From Cognatazoarcus sp050305135 (GTDB lineage: Bacteria > Pseudomonadota > Gammaproteobacteria > Burkholderiales > Rhodocyclaceae), in the NCBI GenBank assembly GCA_050305135.1, contig JBNLET010000002.1, positions 1 through 64,000 on the forward strand: 64,000 nt of DNA, read 5' to 3'. The notes under the pieces are model-generated. The model had not been told where the DNA came from and searched no databases. It worked only from the letters and a program-made list of their open reading frames with translations. The first letter of the stretch is position 1. Each line of letters begins with the position of its first letter. The position numbers were made by a program, and so were the translations under genes. Positions 54,138 through 62,978 of this stretch are shown here, one piece after another.

Positions 54138-55079
54138 TCAGAGCAGAGCGTCGCGCGACATGCCGTGGCGCTTCAGGATGCGCCGCAGCTGGCCGAGCGC
54201 TTCGAGCTGGATCTGGCGCACCCGCTCCCGCGTCAGGCCGAGCTGCTCGGCCAGTTCCTCCAGCGTCCTGACCTCGGTGTCGTCGAAGCCGTAGCGGTGG
54301 CGGATAACGAACCGCTGCTTGTCGGACAGCAATTCCAGCCACTCGGACACCAGCGATTCGACCTCGCTGCTCTGGACCTGCTGGTCGAGCGTCTCCAGAT
54401 GATCGTCGGCCAGCGATTCGCCGATCGACAGACTCGGATCGATATCGAGCGGCGCATCGAGCGAGGCGGTGTGTTCGGACAGGGCCAGGATGCCGCGAAC
54501 CACCTCGATCGGCTTGTCGAGCCGCTTCGCCACCTCCTCCAGCGTGGACTGCCCGCTGCCCTCCGCCTCGACGCTGCGCTGGGCGCGCAACACCTGGTTG
54601 AGTTCCTTCACCACGTGCACCGGCAGGCGGATCGTGTGCGACTGGTTCATGATCGCGCGCTCGATGTTCTGCCGAATCCACCAGGTCGCATAGGTGGAAA
54701 AGCGGAAACCCCGTTCCGGATCGAACTTCTCGAGCGCGTGCATCAGGCCCAGATTGCCTTCCTCGACCAGATCGAGCAGCGGAATGCCCCGATTGAGGTA
54801 GTGCTTGGCGATATTCACGACCAGGCGCAGATTGCGTTCGATCATGACCTGCCGGGCTCCGAAATCCCCCTCTCGCACGCGGCGCGTAAGAGCCTTTTCC
54901 TCGTCGGCGGTCAGCAGCGGATTGGCACCGATCTCGTTTAGGTAGAGCTGCGTGACGTCGCTCAGGAACTCGCTCTCGAAAGACGGCGCGGGCGTCTGTC
55001 GAAAGGCTTCCAGCTCAGGCGGTAGATCCGGATCCCGGCTCTCTTCGTCTTCACTGGAGACCGGATCGAACATGCGCAT
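54138..55079 (-). CDS. rpoS: RNA polymerase sigma factor RpoS
   Basis: A 313-residue general stress and stationary-phase sigma factor. Region 1.2 begins at DVTQLYLNEIGANPLLTADEE (41-61), region 2 is IERNLRLVVNIAKHYLNRG followed by FSTYATWWIRQNIERAI, region 3 follows, and region 4.2 is RTLEELAEQLGLTRERVRQIQLEALGQLRR. It begins four bases after nlpD ends, as in gammaproteobacteria, where nlpD carries rpoS promoters. Confidence 0.97.
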   Translation of the reverse strand: MRMFDPVSSEDEESRDPDLPPELEAFRQTPAPSFESEFLSDVTQLYLNEIGANPLLTADEEKALTRRVREGDFGARQVMIERNLRLVVNIAKHYLNRGIPLLDLVEEGNLGLMHALEKFDPERGFRFSTYATWWIRQNIERAIMNQSHTIRLPVHVVKELNQVLRAQRSVEAEGSGQSTLEEVAKRLDKPIEVVRGILALSEHTASLDAPLDIDPSLSIGESLADDHLETLDQQVQSSEVESLVSEWLELLSDKQRFVIRHRYGFDDTEVRTLEELAEQLGLTRERVRQIQLEALGQLRRILKRHGMSRDALL

Positions 55080-55083
55080 CCTC

Positions 55084-56007
55084 TCAGCGGGCAGGTAGGT
55101 ACCTGGTCGGATCCACCGGCTTGCCCTGCCTGCGGATCTCGAAGTGCAACTTCGGCCGATCGCTGTCGGAACTTCCCAGCGTGGCGATCTGCTGTCCCTT
55201 GTCGACCGATTCGCCCTCTTTGACCATCAACTGGTCGTTGTGGGCGTATGCACTAAGGTAGTTGGAGTCGTGCTTGATGATGACCAGTTTACCGTAGCCG
55301 CGCAAGCCGGTTCCCGAGTACACGACCTTGCCGGGGGCGGCCGCGAACACAGGCTCGCCGGTATTGCCCGAGATGTCGAGGCCCTTGCGCGCACTGCTCT
55401 CGGAGAAGCCGCCGATGATCTTGCCGGCGGCCGGCCACGACCAGTTGATACCGTCGACTCGGCGGCTCTCGGCCGACACCGCCGCCTCGGGTACCGCTGG
55501 TACCATCGGCGCCGGCTGCGGCATCGCGACCGGAGCCGGCGGCGCGGTAGTGCCGCGTTGCAGTGCCGCCCAGGCCTCGTCGCTGTAGGGCTGGACGCCA
55601 CCGAGCGGGGCCGACTTGACCTCCGGCGGCGCCGGCGACGGCACCTGCCCGGGCGTGGCTATCGGACTCACCTCGACCGGCGACGCCGGTGCGATCGGCT
55701 GCACCACCACGCCTTCGGGCGGAACCACGCGGATCTCGCGCCCCACTTCGAGCCGGTTCGGGTCGTCGAGCTGGTTCCACGCCGCCAGATCGTGGAAGGT
55801 CACGCCATGCTCCTGCGCAATGCGGTGCAAGGTGTCGCCCTGCTTGATGATGTAGTAGCCCGGCCTGGCCACCGCCACGGCCGGCTCCGCTGCCGCCGGA
55901 CCATGGTCGCTGACCGGCGCCGCGATACGGGTCGTGCAAGCGCCGAGCACCAGGCTCAGCGCAGCGCACAATGAGATTGCAGGCGAGATTCGAGTACGCA
56001 CTTTCAT
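55084..56007 (-). CDS. nlpD: Amidase activator lipoprotein NlpD
   Basis: A 307-residue lipoprotein (lipobox LGAC24), with a LysM domain at about 49-93 (YYIIKQGDTLHRIAQEHGV), a Pro/Ala-rich linker, and a C-terminal LytM/M23 domain (about 195-305). The M23 metal site is incomplete: the first histidine is replaced in ARKGLDIS, so it should activate AmiC-type amidases. The start overlaps the pcm stop as ATGA. A second degenerate LytM factor, EnvC, is encoded at 19-20 kb. Confidence 0.95.
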   Translation of the reverse strand: MKVRTRISPAISLCAALSLVLGACTTRIAAPVSDHGPAAAEPAVAVARPGYYIIKQGDTLHRIAQEHGVTFHDLAAWNQLDDPNRLEVGREIRVVPPEGVVVQPIAPASPVEVSPIATPGQVPSPAPPEVKSAPLGGVQPYSDEAWAALQRGTTAPPAPVAMPQPAPMVPAVPEAAVSAESRRVDGINWSWPAAGKIIGGFSESSARKGLDISGNTGEPVFAAAPGKVVYSGTGLRGYGKLVIIKHDSNYLSAYAHNDQLMVKEGESVDKGQQIATLGSSDSDRPKLHFEIRRQGKPVDPTRYLPAR

Positions 56008-56663
56008 TCCGTTCCAGTCAGCAGCGGCACGAAACGCACCGCCTCGCTTCGCGTTTCGCGAAAGGCGTTGCCGTTGCGCTCGACCAGCAGCAGGCGCTGC
56101 TCGACCGCACCGACCGGCATGACCAGCCGCCCTCCGTCCGCGAGTTGTTCCTTCAAGGCCTGCGGCACACTTGCCGCGGCCGCCGCGAGAATGATCGAAT
56201 CGAACGGCGCGGCCTCGGCCAGCCCCATGCTGCCATCCGCGTATTTCAGCCGCAGGTTGGGCAGCCTCAGCGTACGCACGTTCTCCTTGGCGCGGTCTAG
56301 CAATTGCCGGATGCGCTCCAGCGCGAATACTTCGCTCGCCAGATGCGCCATGATCGCGGCCTGGTAGCCGCAACCGGCACCGATCTCCAGCGTCTTGCCC
56401 AGCGGCCGACCTCCGCTCCGGAGCAATTCCAGCATGCGCGCCACCACGTAGGGCTGCGAAATCGTCTGCTGGCGCAGCAGCGGCAGCGCGGTATCTTCGT
56501 AGGCGCGGGTTGCCAGAGCCTCGTCCACGAAGATGTGCCGCGGCACCGCCTGCATCGCTTTCAGCACGGCTTCGTCCTTGACGCCCTGGGCCCGCAGCCG
56601 CTCGACCATCCGGCTGCGCGCCCGCGCCGCCTGGTCGCCGTATCCACCGAAGCGGGCGTTCAT
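56004..56663 (-). CDS. pcm: Protein-L-isoaspartate O-methyltransferase
   Basis: A 219-residue repair enzyme that methylates isoaspartyl residues in aged proteins. Motifs: VPRHIFVDEALATRAYEDTALPL (about 41-63), TISQPYVVARMLELL, and the S-adenosylmethionine site LEIGAGCGYQAAIMA. The ATG at 56663 overlaps the surE stop as ATGA. Confidence 0.96.
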   Translation of the reverse strand: MNARFGGYGDQAARARSRMVERLRAQGVKDEAVLKAMQAVPRHIFVDEALATRAYEDTALPLLRQQTISQPYVVARMLELLRSGGRPLGKTLEIGAGCGYQAAIMAHLASEVFALERIRQLLDRAKENVRTLRLPNLRLKYADGSMGLAEAAPFDSIILAAAAASVPQALKEQLADGGRLVMPVGAVEQRLLLVERNGNAFRETRSEAVRFVPLLTGTE

Positions 56664-57403
56664 TGCGCCAGCCATTCCGAGACCGGTTCGAACAGCGCGC
56701 GGTGCGTCAGATCGATCTGCAGCGGCGTCACCGACACGTAGCCGTTCTCGACCGCGTGGAAATCCGTGCCCTCGCCGGCATCCTGCGCGCCTCCGGCGGC
56801 GCCGACCCAATACACGGTCTCGCCGCGGGGCGTCACGCTGCGGACCACCGGTTCGGCCTTGTGGCGGCGGCCCAGCCGCGTCACCCGGATGCCCTTCAGG
56901 TCCTCGAACGGCCGGTCCGGCACATTGACGTTCAGCAGCACCGGCTGGGGAAAAGGGCGGCGCTGCAGGTGCTCGACCAGTTGGCGCGCGACTTTCGCCG
57001 CAGCGCCAAAGTCCGTCGCCGACTTGGCCGCCAGCGATACCGCCAGCGACGGCACACCGAGCAGGAAGCCTTCCGTCGCAGCGGCAACGGTGCCGGAATA
57101 CAGCGTGTCGTCGCCCATGTTGGCGCCGTGATTGATGCCCGATACCACCATGTCGGGCAGTTCTTCCAGCATGCCGGTCACGGCCAGGTGCACGCAGTCG
57201 GTCGGCGTGCCATTGACGTAATGGAAGCCGTTCGCCAGCCGCTTCAGCGACAAAGGCCTGTCGAGCGTCAACGAGTTGCTGGCACCGCTGCGATCCCTCT
57301 CCGGCGCCACCACCGTGACATCGGCGATCCCCCCCAAACAGGTCGACAACGCACCGATGCCGGGCGCGAAATAGCCGTCGTCATTGCTGATCAAGATGCG
57401 CAT
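56660..57403 (-). CDS. surE: 5'/3'-nucleotidase SurE
   Basis: A 247-residue survival protein, a phosphatase on nucleoside monophosphates. The metal site is D8 and D9 in ISNDDGYFAPGIGAL with S38-type Ser in RDRSGASNSLT and VSGINHGANMGDDTLYSGTV. First gene of surE-pcm-nlpD-rpoS, a unit coupled by overlaps. Confidence 0.96.
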   Translation of the reverse strand: MRILISNDDGYFAPGIGALSTCLGGIADVTVVAPERDRSGASNSLTLDRPLSLKRLANGFHYVNGTPTDCVHLAVTGMLEELPDMVVSGINHGANMGDDTLYSGTVAAATEGFLLGVPSLAVSLAAKSATDFGAAAKVARQLVEHLQRRPFPQPVLLNVNVPDRPFEDLKGIRVTRLGRRHKAEPVVRSVTPRGETVYWVGAAGGAQDAGEGTDFHAVENGYVSVTPLQIDLTHRALFEPVSEWLAQ

Positions 57404-57488
57404 CAGGGTCTTGCCTAGGGTCTGCGTTTGCCACTCGCCGGGCCGCTCGAAATGTGCCGCAAGCAGCGGCGGATATTAGCACAGGCGG

Positions 57489-60400
57489 CTAGCCCCGCTC
57501 GGCCAGCCGGGGCGCCGCCTCGGCCGCCGACGCGGCATGCAGCAGCCGCGCCAGCGGCGGGACCTCGCCGTCGAGCACGTCGGCCAACAAGCGTTCGATC
57601 TCGTTTGCCGGCAGAGGTTTGCTGAACAGATGGCCTTGGATCATGTCGCACTCGCCGCGTTGCAGGAAACTCAGTTGCTCGATCGACTCGACACCCTCGG
57701 CCACGACTCGCATGCCGAGGCCGTGGGCCAGCACCATGATCGTGCCGGCAATCGTCTTGCACTCCTCGTTGTCGGCCAGATCCTTGACGAAGGAACGATC
57801 GATCTTCAGGACATCGACCGGGAAGTGGCGTAGATAGCTGAGGCTCGAGTAGCCGGTACCGAAGTCGTCGATCGACAGTTTGATCCCGATCGACTTCAGC
57901 TTCTCGAGCGCGCCGATCGTCGAGCCCGCATGATGCATGATCATGCTCTCGGTCAGTTCCAGCTCGAGCGCCTCGGCCGGCAGCGCAGAATGCCGCAGCG
58001 CACTCTCGACGCTTTGCGGCAACTGCCCGTGGCGGAACTGGCGCGCCGATATATTGACCGCCACGCCGACCGGAAGGCCGCTGCGCCTCCGCCATTCGGC
58101 CGCATCGGCACAGGCGCGATCGAGCGCCCATTCGCCGATCGGCACGATCAGGCCGGTCTCCTCGGCCAGCGGGATGAAATCGAGCGGCGAAATCATGCCG
58201 CGCTGCGGATGCCGCCAACGAATCAGCGCCTCGACGCCGGCTATCGATCCCGTCATCAGGTCGAGCTTGGGCTGGTAGTGCAGCACGAACTCCTCGCGCT
58301 CCAGCGCGCCGCGCAGATCCGCCTCGAGCGACAGCAGCTTCATCGCCCGATCGTTCATCCCCTGCTGGTAGTAGCGAAAGCAGTTTCCGCCGTGTTCCTT
58401 GGCCGCATACATGGCGGCATCCGCGTTGCGCAGCAGCGCCTCGGCGGACGAGCCGTCGGCCGGTGCCAGGCTGACGCCGACACTGGCCGTGACGTAGAGC
58501 TGCTGGCCGGGCAAGTCCACCGGCGCCGCCAGCGCCAGCTCGATCTTGCCGATCACCTTGGTGACGCCCAGATCGGCCGGCAGTTCCGCCAGCACCACGG
58601 CAAACTCGTCGCCTCCGATCCTGGCCACCGTGTCGCCATGCCTGACGCAGGACTCCAAGCGCCGCCCGACGGCCTTGACGACGGCGTCGCCGGCGCCATG
58701 CCCGAGGCTGTCGTTGATGAACTTGAAGCGGTCGAGGTCGAGCATCAGCACCGCCGCCTGGCGCCCCGAGCGATTGGCATGCGCCACGGCCTGATCGATG
58801 CGGTCCGTCAGCAGCACCCGGTTGGCCAGACCGGTCAGTCCGTCGTGGGTGGCGCTATGACGCAATTCGTCCTCGAAGTCGATCCGCTCGGTGACGTCCG
58901 TGATGACGCTGATGTAGTGCGTACGATTGCCCTGATCGTCGAGGACCGGCGAAACGCTGATCTCGGCCCAGAAGACCTGCCCTTCCTTGCGGTAGTTGCG
59001 CAGCAGCACTTGTCCGCTGTGCCCCCTGCGCAGCGCGTCCCGCAGCCGTTCGATACCCGCCTGCTCCCAGTCTTCGCCGAGCAGGAAGCGGGGATTCCTG
59101 CCCTCGACCTCGGTTTGCCGGTAGCCGGTGATCCGTTCGAACGCGGGATTGACGTAGATGATCGGGTTGTCGTCGGCCTTGCTGACGCGGCTTATGATAA
59201 TGGCATTGTTCGACGACTCGATCGCGCGATTGCGGATCTTGAGCTCCTCCTGGGCCGCCTTGCGGGCCGAGATGTCCCGCCCCATCAGTACCAGTTGCCA
59301 ACGCCCGTCCAGTTGGGTGGCCGAGGTGGAGGCCTCCACCGTGACCAGGCTGCCGTCGCTGCGCCGCACGTCGAACTCCACGGTCTTGCCGACGAAGCCC
59401 CCTTGTCCGGCAGCGGCCATCTCCGCCAGTGCGGACGTGACGGGCGACAGCCCTTCGGCCGTGATCAGCCGTTCCAGGCAATCCCTGCCCAGTACTTGCT
59501 GCTGCGTAAAGCCGGTGATGCGTTCGGCCGCTGCGTTCCAGTAGCTGATCCTGCCGTCGGCCTCGATCATCACGATCGCATCGTGCGCCGAGGCACTGAT
59601 GCTGCGAAAGCGCTGTTCGCTTTCGCGCAGCGCCTGCTCGGCGAGTTCGCGCCGGTCTCTGGTCGCGAGCGACCACATGCCGTAGGCCAGGTCGTCCGCC
59701 AGTTCGCGCAGCAGTCCTTGTTCGTCGCCGGCGAATCCCTCCGCCGCCTCGGAATGGATTTCCAGCACCCCGAGCACGGTTTCACCACTGCGCAGGGGCA
59801 GCGCGATCGAACTGCGCACCGTCGTGTCTTGGCCTGCGGCCGCGTCCACGGCCGCGCCGACGGCCGTCGGATCGCGCTCGATCACCGTCCGTGCCTCCTT
59901 CACGGCAAGCTCCGCGGCCTGCGCCGCGTCCTCGCTGCGCAACACGTAGGCCTGCGCAGCCCCGCGGTCGCCGTGTTCCGCGAGCAGTCGCCAACGGTTC
60001 CCCTGCCCGTCGGGCCGGCTGACCGAGGCGTAGCGATAGCCGCCCTGATCGATCAGGCTGCGGCAGGTCTTGTGCAGCAGACTCGGCTCGTCTTCCGCGT
60101 GCACCAGATTCTGGTTCGCCTCGGACAGCACCCGCAGGGTCCGGTTGAGGCTGGCCAGTTCGCGTTCGGCCCGCTTGCGTTCGGTGATGTCCTCCTTGAC
60201 CGCGACGAAATGCGAAATCGTGCCCTCGGCATCGCGTACCGCAGAGGCGATCATGTGCTCCCAGAACAGTTCGCCGTTCTTCTTGCGATTGAGGATCTCG
60301 CCCGCCCATTGGCGCCCGGCCAGGATGCTGGTCCAGAACTCGCGGTAGAACTCGCGCGACATCAGACCGGAACTGACGATCGACGGCTTCCGCCCGACCG

Positions 60401-61646
60401 CCTCCTCCATGTCGTATCCGGTCAGTTCGCAGAAACGGGGGTTGATGTATTCGATGACTCCGTCGCGGTCGGTGATCACGACCGTCGCCGGACTCTGTTC
60501 GATCGCACGCTGCAGCTTGCGTAGATCCGACTGGGCGGCCGCCCGCTCGGTGTGGTCGACCAGCGTACCGATCACGGCCGGCCTCTCGTCGAACTCGGTG
60601 CGCGAGCCGAACACCTCGCATTCGCGCGCACTCCCGTCGGGCAGCAGGATGCGGCACTCGAAGCGCAGCTTCGGCGTGGCCCCTTCGAGGCATTCATTCA
60701 ACTGGGCGCCAATCCTCTCGCGGTCACGCGGATCGACCGTATCCTCGAAGGCCAGATCGACGACGTCGCAAGCCGCCCGCCCGACGATGCCGGCGAATCG
60801 TCGGTTAACGTAGGTGAAACGTCCGCCGCGCAGCAGGAACACCCCGACCCCGGCATGCTCGACCAGGACGCGAAACTTCTCCTCCGCCTGGGCACGCTGC
60901 TGGGCATTGCTGCGCACCGACGCCACCAAGCTGTTTACCCGCGCTGCGGACCGGTCGAGAGCCCGCGCCAAGTCGCCGATCTCGTTCGCCTCGGCGGCGG
61001 CAAACTGCTGCCGATAGTCGTCGGCGGAGAAGTCCCTCGCCGCCAGGGCCAGCCTGGACAGCGGTTGCAGCACTCTGCGGTGAAGTCCGAACAGGAGCAG
61101 GGCCACCACCACCAGGTCGAGCAGACCGATCGTGACGGCGGCAAAGCGCATCCGATCGTGCAGCCGGTCCAGTTCCTTCGCGGCAAGGAAATGCACTGCG
61201 CCGATCGACGCCTCGAGTTCCCGCGCCATCGTTTCCAGACGCACGACGGCGGTTTCGTCGCCACCGGCGCGCACGCTGCGCATGGCATCGTAGGCGGCGT
61301 GCAAGCGTTGCCAGTCCCGCGCCATGTCGCCCCACAATACATCGAGCTGGGTATCGTCTTCGGTCAGCCCGCTGGTCGGCTGGTCGGAGATCCGGGCGGC
61401 AGCGACTTCGGCGTCGACCGGCGCGAACAGGTACTCGCGCACCCGTGGATCGCCGGCACGCGGATGCTGATGCGTTGCGATGATGCGCCGGGTCAGCCGA
61501 TACAGATCGCTGGTCGTGACAACCGCCGTGGACACGGCATCGATCTTGGCCAGCAGCAGATGCCCGAGCGCCATGTTCAACAACGCCAGCACGACCAGTG
61601 CGGCAAGCGCGAGTTGAGCCTTGTAGCGAATGGTCGAACGGGTCAT
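57489..61646 (-). CDS. Multi-sensor diguanylate cyclase/phosphodiesterase (PAS-GAF-GGDEF-EAL)
   Basis: A 1385-residue membrane protein. Approximate order: span 10-33, periplasmic helical domain 35-165, second span 168-190, HAMP 190-240, PAS 255-370, PAS 375-495, GAF 525-655, PAS 660-785, PAS 790-925, GGDEF 930-1095, EAL 1110-1365. The cyclase signature is intact (RIGGDEFAVVL at about 1012) and so is the phosphodiesterase entry GVEALIRWRHPQRG at about 1138, with ELTESMIMHH and DDFGTGYSSLSYLRHFP later. Both activities may be possible; the sequence does not say which dominates. The fourth PAS has GRNPRFLLG where a LOV domain would have its flavin cysteine, so it is not a LOV photosensor. Confidence 0.94.
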   Translation of the reverse strand: MTRSTIRYKAQLALAALVVLALLNMALGHLLLAKIDAVSTAVVTTSDLYRLTRRIIATHQHPRAGDPRVREYLFAPVDAEVAAARISDQPTSGLTEDDTQLDVLWGDMARDWQRLHAAYDAMRSVRAGGDETAVVRLETMARELEASIGAVHFLAAKELDRLHDRMRFAAVTIGLLDLVVVALLLFGLHRRVLQPLSRLALAARDFSADDYRQQFAAAEANEIGDLARALDRSAARVNSLVASVRSNAQQRAQAEEKFRVLVEHAGVGVFLLRGGRFTYVNRRFAGIVGRAACDVVDLAFEDTVDPRDRERIGAQLNECLEGATPKLRFECRILLPDGSARECEVFGSRTEFDERPAVIGTLVDHTERAAAQSDLRKLQRAIEQSPATVVITDRDGVIEYINPRFCELTGYDMEEAVGRKPSIVSSGLMSREFYREFWTSILAGRQWAGEILNRKKNGELFWEHMIASAVRDAEGTISHFVAVKEDITERKRAERELASLNRTLRVLSEANQNLVHAEDEPSLLHKTCRSLIDQGGYRYASVSRPDGQGNRWRLLAEHGDRGAAQAYVLRSEDAAQAAELAVKEARTVIERDPTAVGAAVDAAAGQDTTVRSSIALPLRSGETVLGVLEIHSEAAEGFAGDEQGLLRELADDLAYGMWSLATRDRRELAEQALRESEQRFRSISASAHDAIVMIEADGRISYWNAAAERITGFTQQQVLGRDCLERLITAEGLSPVTSALAEMAAAGQGGFVGKTVEFDVRRSDGSLVTVEASTSATQLDGRWQLVLMGRDISARKAAQEELKIRNRAIESSNNAIIISRVSKADDNPIIYVNPAFERITGYRQTEVEGRNPRFLLGEDWEQAGIERLRDALRRGHSGQVLLRNYRKEGQVFWAEISVSPVLDDQGNRTHYISVITDVTERIDFEDELRHSATHDGLTGLANRVLLTDRIDQAVAHANRSGRQAAVLMLDLDRFKFINDSLGHGAGDAVVKAVGRRLESCVRHGDTVARIGGDEFAVVLAELPADLGVTKVIGKIELALAAPVDLPGQQLYVTASVGVSLAPADGSSAEALLRNADAAMYAAKEHGGNCFRYYQQGMNDRAMKLLSLEADLRGALEREEFVLHYQPKLDLMTGSIAGVEALIRWRHPQRGMISPLDFIPLAEETGLIVPIGEWALDRACADAAEWRRRSGLPVGVAVNISARQFRHGQLPQSVESALRHSALPAEALELELTESMIMHHAGSTIGALEKLKSIGIKLSIDDFGTGYSSLSYLRHFPVDVLKIDRSFVKDLADNEECKTIAGTIMVLAHGLGMRVVAEGVESIEQLSFLQRGECDMIQGHLFSKPLPANEIERLLADVLDGEVPPLARLLHAASAAEAAPRLAERG

Positions 61647-61762
61647 CGGGTGCCTGCATTCAGCCGGGGCGCCATCGCCCCCGGTCGCGATTCAGAAATA
61701 ACGGCCGAACGCCCGCGTCCTTGAACGCCTGCCCCGGTCGGCGGGACATCCCGAAGGGAAAG

Positions 61763-61799
61763 CGAAAAAACAAAAAGGGCCGGTCTCGGACCGGCCCTT
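61763..61799 (-). terminator. Rho-independent terminator for the tRNA genes
   Basis: A perfect 11-bp stem AAGGGCCGGTC / GACCGGCCCTT (61775-61785 with 61789-61799) with a TCG loop. Reading on the minus strand, it is followed by TTTTTG TTTTTT. It lies 31 bases after tRNA-Arg in the direction of tRNA transcription and just before the start of the GGDEF-EAL gene. Confidence 0.9.
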
Positions 61800-61829
61800 C
61801 AATGTGCTGCGATACCACTCGAATTGTTC

Positions 61830-61906
61830 TGGCGCGCCCGGCAGGATTCGAACCCACGACCCCCTGGTTCGTAGCCAGGTACTCTATCCAACTGAGCTAC
61901 GGGCGC
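61830..61906 (-). tRNA. tRNA-Arg (anticodon ACG)
   Basis: A 77-base cloverleaf. The acceptor stem is GCGCCCG/CGGGCGC, the T arm has GTTCGAATC, and the anticodon loop CTACGAA gives ACG, which is edited to ICG and reads CGN codons. The CCA end is encoded. It is 48 bases downstream of tRNA-Ser on the same strand, and both probably end at the terminator at 61775. Confidence 0.97.
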
Positions 61907-61954
61907 AAAGAAGCAAGAATTATACCGACTTACTCGCTCCTGTAAACATCTTTT

Positions 61955-62047
61955 TGGCGGAGAGAGAGGGATTCGAACCCTCGATACGGGTTTTGCCCGT
62001 ATGCTCCCTTAGCAGGGGAGTGCCTTCGACCTCTCGGCCATCTCTCC
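61955..62047 (-). tRNA. tRNA-Ser (anticodon GCT)
   Basis: A 93-base tRNA with the long variable arm of serine tRNAs (CATACGGGCAAAACCCGTATC). The acceptor stem is GGAGAGA/TCTCTCC; the anticodon loop CTGCTAA gives GCT, reading AGC and AGU. The CCA end is encoded. It starts 19 bases after the break in the lysC remnant. Confidence 0.97.
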
Positions 62048-62065
62048 GCGCGACGGAGGCGGAAT

Positions 62066-62620
62066 ATTAATGACTTCCCCCGCGCCGGTCAAACCGATCT
62101 TGATCTCGGAGGCCGAAATCATCCGGATGTCGAGACCCTCTTCCGTCGGCGTGCGGAACATCCTCGACGCGACACCCGGATGTAAGCGCATGCCGACGCC
62201 GGCGGTGGAGACCTCAGCCATGCTCCGGTCCGTCGATCTCGCAGACCGCCGCGGGCACTGAGCTGTTCCAGCATGGACGTCGCCCTGTGGCAGTCTCCGC
62301 GCCGGACCGCAAATGAGAAGCCCGTCGCGCCCCTTGTGCCGGACAAACATGACGCCGTCGATGTTCTGCTCGGCCACCGGCCCGAGGATCCGGTGCGTGA
62401 TGGCAGGCTTGTCGGGCACGCCCTGCACGGTGCAGCTTCGCCTCGTCGCACTTGAATGCGAGTCCGGAAACGATCGGCTGTTCGATGTCTGCGCCTTCCT
62501 CGACAGCAATCGGCGTTCCCCCGCCCTCGTCTTCGGCGCTCGGTAGAACACGCAGTCCGATCTTGTACCGGCCGGCGCCTGCCCGATGTGCGGGATCCGC
62601 GCGGGATCCCCGACCGAAGC
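62066..62620 (-). pseudogene. lysC: Decayed aspartate kinase (lysC), C-terminal half
   Basis: Pieces of an aspartate kinase lie in changing frames on the minus strand. From upstream: RYKIGLRVLPS...EEGADIEQPIVSGLAFKCDEAKL (one frame), then TVQGVPDKPAITHRILGPVAEQNID and HKGRDG (next frame, after an extra base near 62431), then TGFSFAVRRGDCHRATSMLEQLSA (third frame), a short piece with CEIDG, and finally AEVSTAGVGMRLHPGVASRMFRTPTEEGLDIRMISASEIKI. These match the two ACT regulatory domains of LysC in order. At least four frame changes are needed, and the usual last 40 residues after EIKI are missing. The catalytic N-terminal half was not found. A working lysC must exist elsewhere. Confidence 0.88.
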
Positions 62621-62844
62621 GCTGCGGTACTGCTGGAGCACGCTTATCCATTGCCGCTCGCCGGGCGTCGCCACGAAGACGCGGATTGCAGCACCACCAC
62701 GGCCAGCCGACGGCGCCCCGCGGCTCCCGCCGATCGCATCGCACGGAACCCGCGGCCGAACCTGCGTGACTAAGGGTCAGGACGGGCTGGCCATGGGCGT
62801 TGTGATGAATTTAACATCAATACGAAATCGGCACAGAATCATTG
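62621..62844. other. Non-coding stretch between the lysC remnant and the HTH gene
   Basis: No gene was recognised here. The left part may be further, unreadable lysC decay. The right part becomes AT-rich and holds an inverted repeat TGATG-N7-CATCA (62803-62819), a possible operator for the HTH regulator. Confidence 0.4.
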
Positions 62845-62874
62845 TTGTATCTACTTCGAATACTCGCATATACT
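62845..62874 (+). promoter_or_regulatory. Probable promoter of the small HTH gene
   Basis: TTGTAT (62845-62850) and TATACT (62869-62874), 18 bases apart, form a fair sigma-70 promoter. A direct repeat ATACTC (62860-62865 and 62870-62875), 10 bases apart, overlaps the -10 region. Transcription would start near 62881. Confidence 0.5.
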
Positions 62875-62885
62875 CCGAACACCCT

Positions 62886-62978
62886 ATGACTAAAGTTGTA
62901 GGCCGAAACAGTCCTGGCACCCATGAGAAGCAGGCATTCCAATTCGTTCTAGAGAGGACATACAGCAATGAAGTCTAG
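62886..62978 (+). CDS. Possible 30-residue leader peptide upstream of the HTH gene
   Basis: ATG at 62886 opens a 30-codon frame (MTKVVGRNSPGTHEK...) that ends inside the HTH gene, overlapping it by 11 bases in another frame. If transcription starts near 62881 it would be almost leaderless. Too short to judge by composition; it could be chance. Confidence 0.25.
   Translation: MTKVVGRNSPGTHEKQAFQFVLERTYSNEV

Noticed and set aside
57930..60524. An 864-codon plus-strand frame opposite the GGDEF-EAL gene
   Set aside because: Shadow of the multi-domain gene in the other strand; no recognisable protein and no ribosome binding site.
62009..62674. A 221-codon minus-strand frame read as one intact protein
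   Set aside because: It matches aspartate kinase only in two separate pieces, with the intervening matches in other frames, and it runs into tRNA-Ser; it is a pseudogene remnant.
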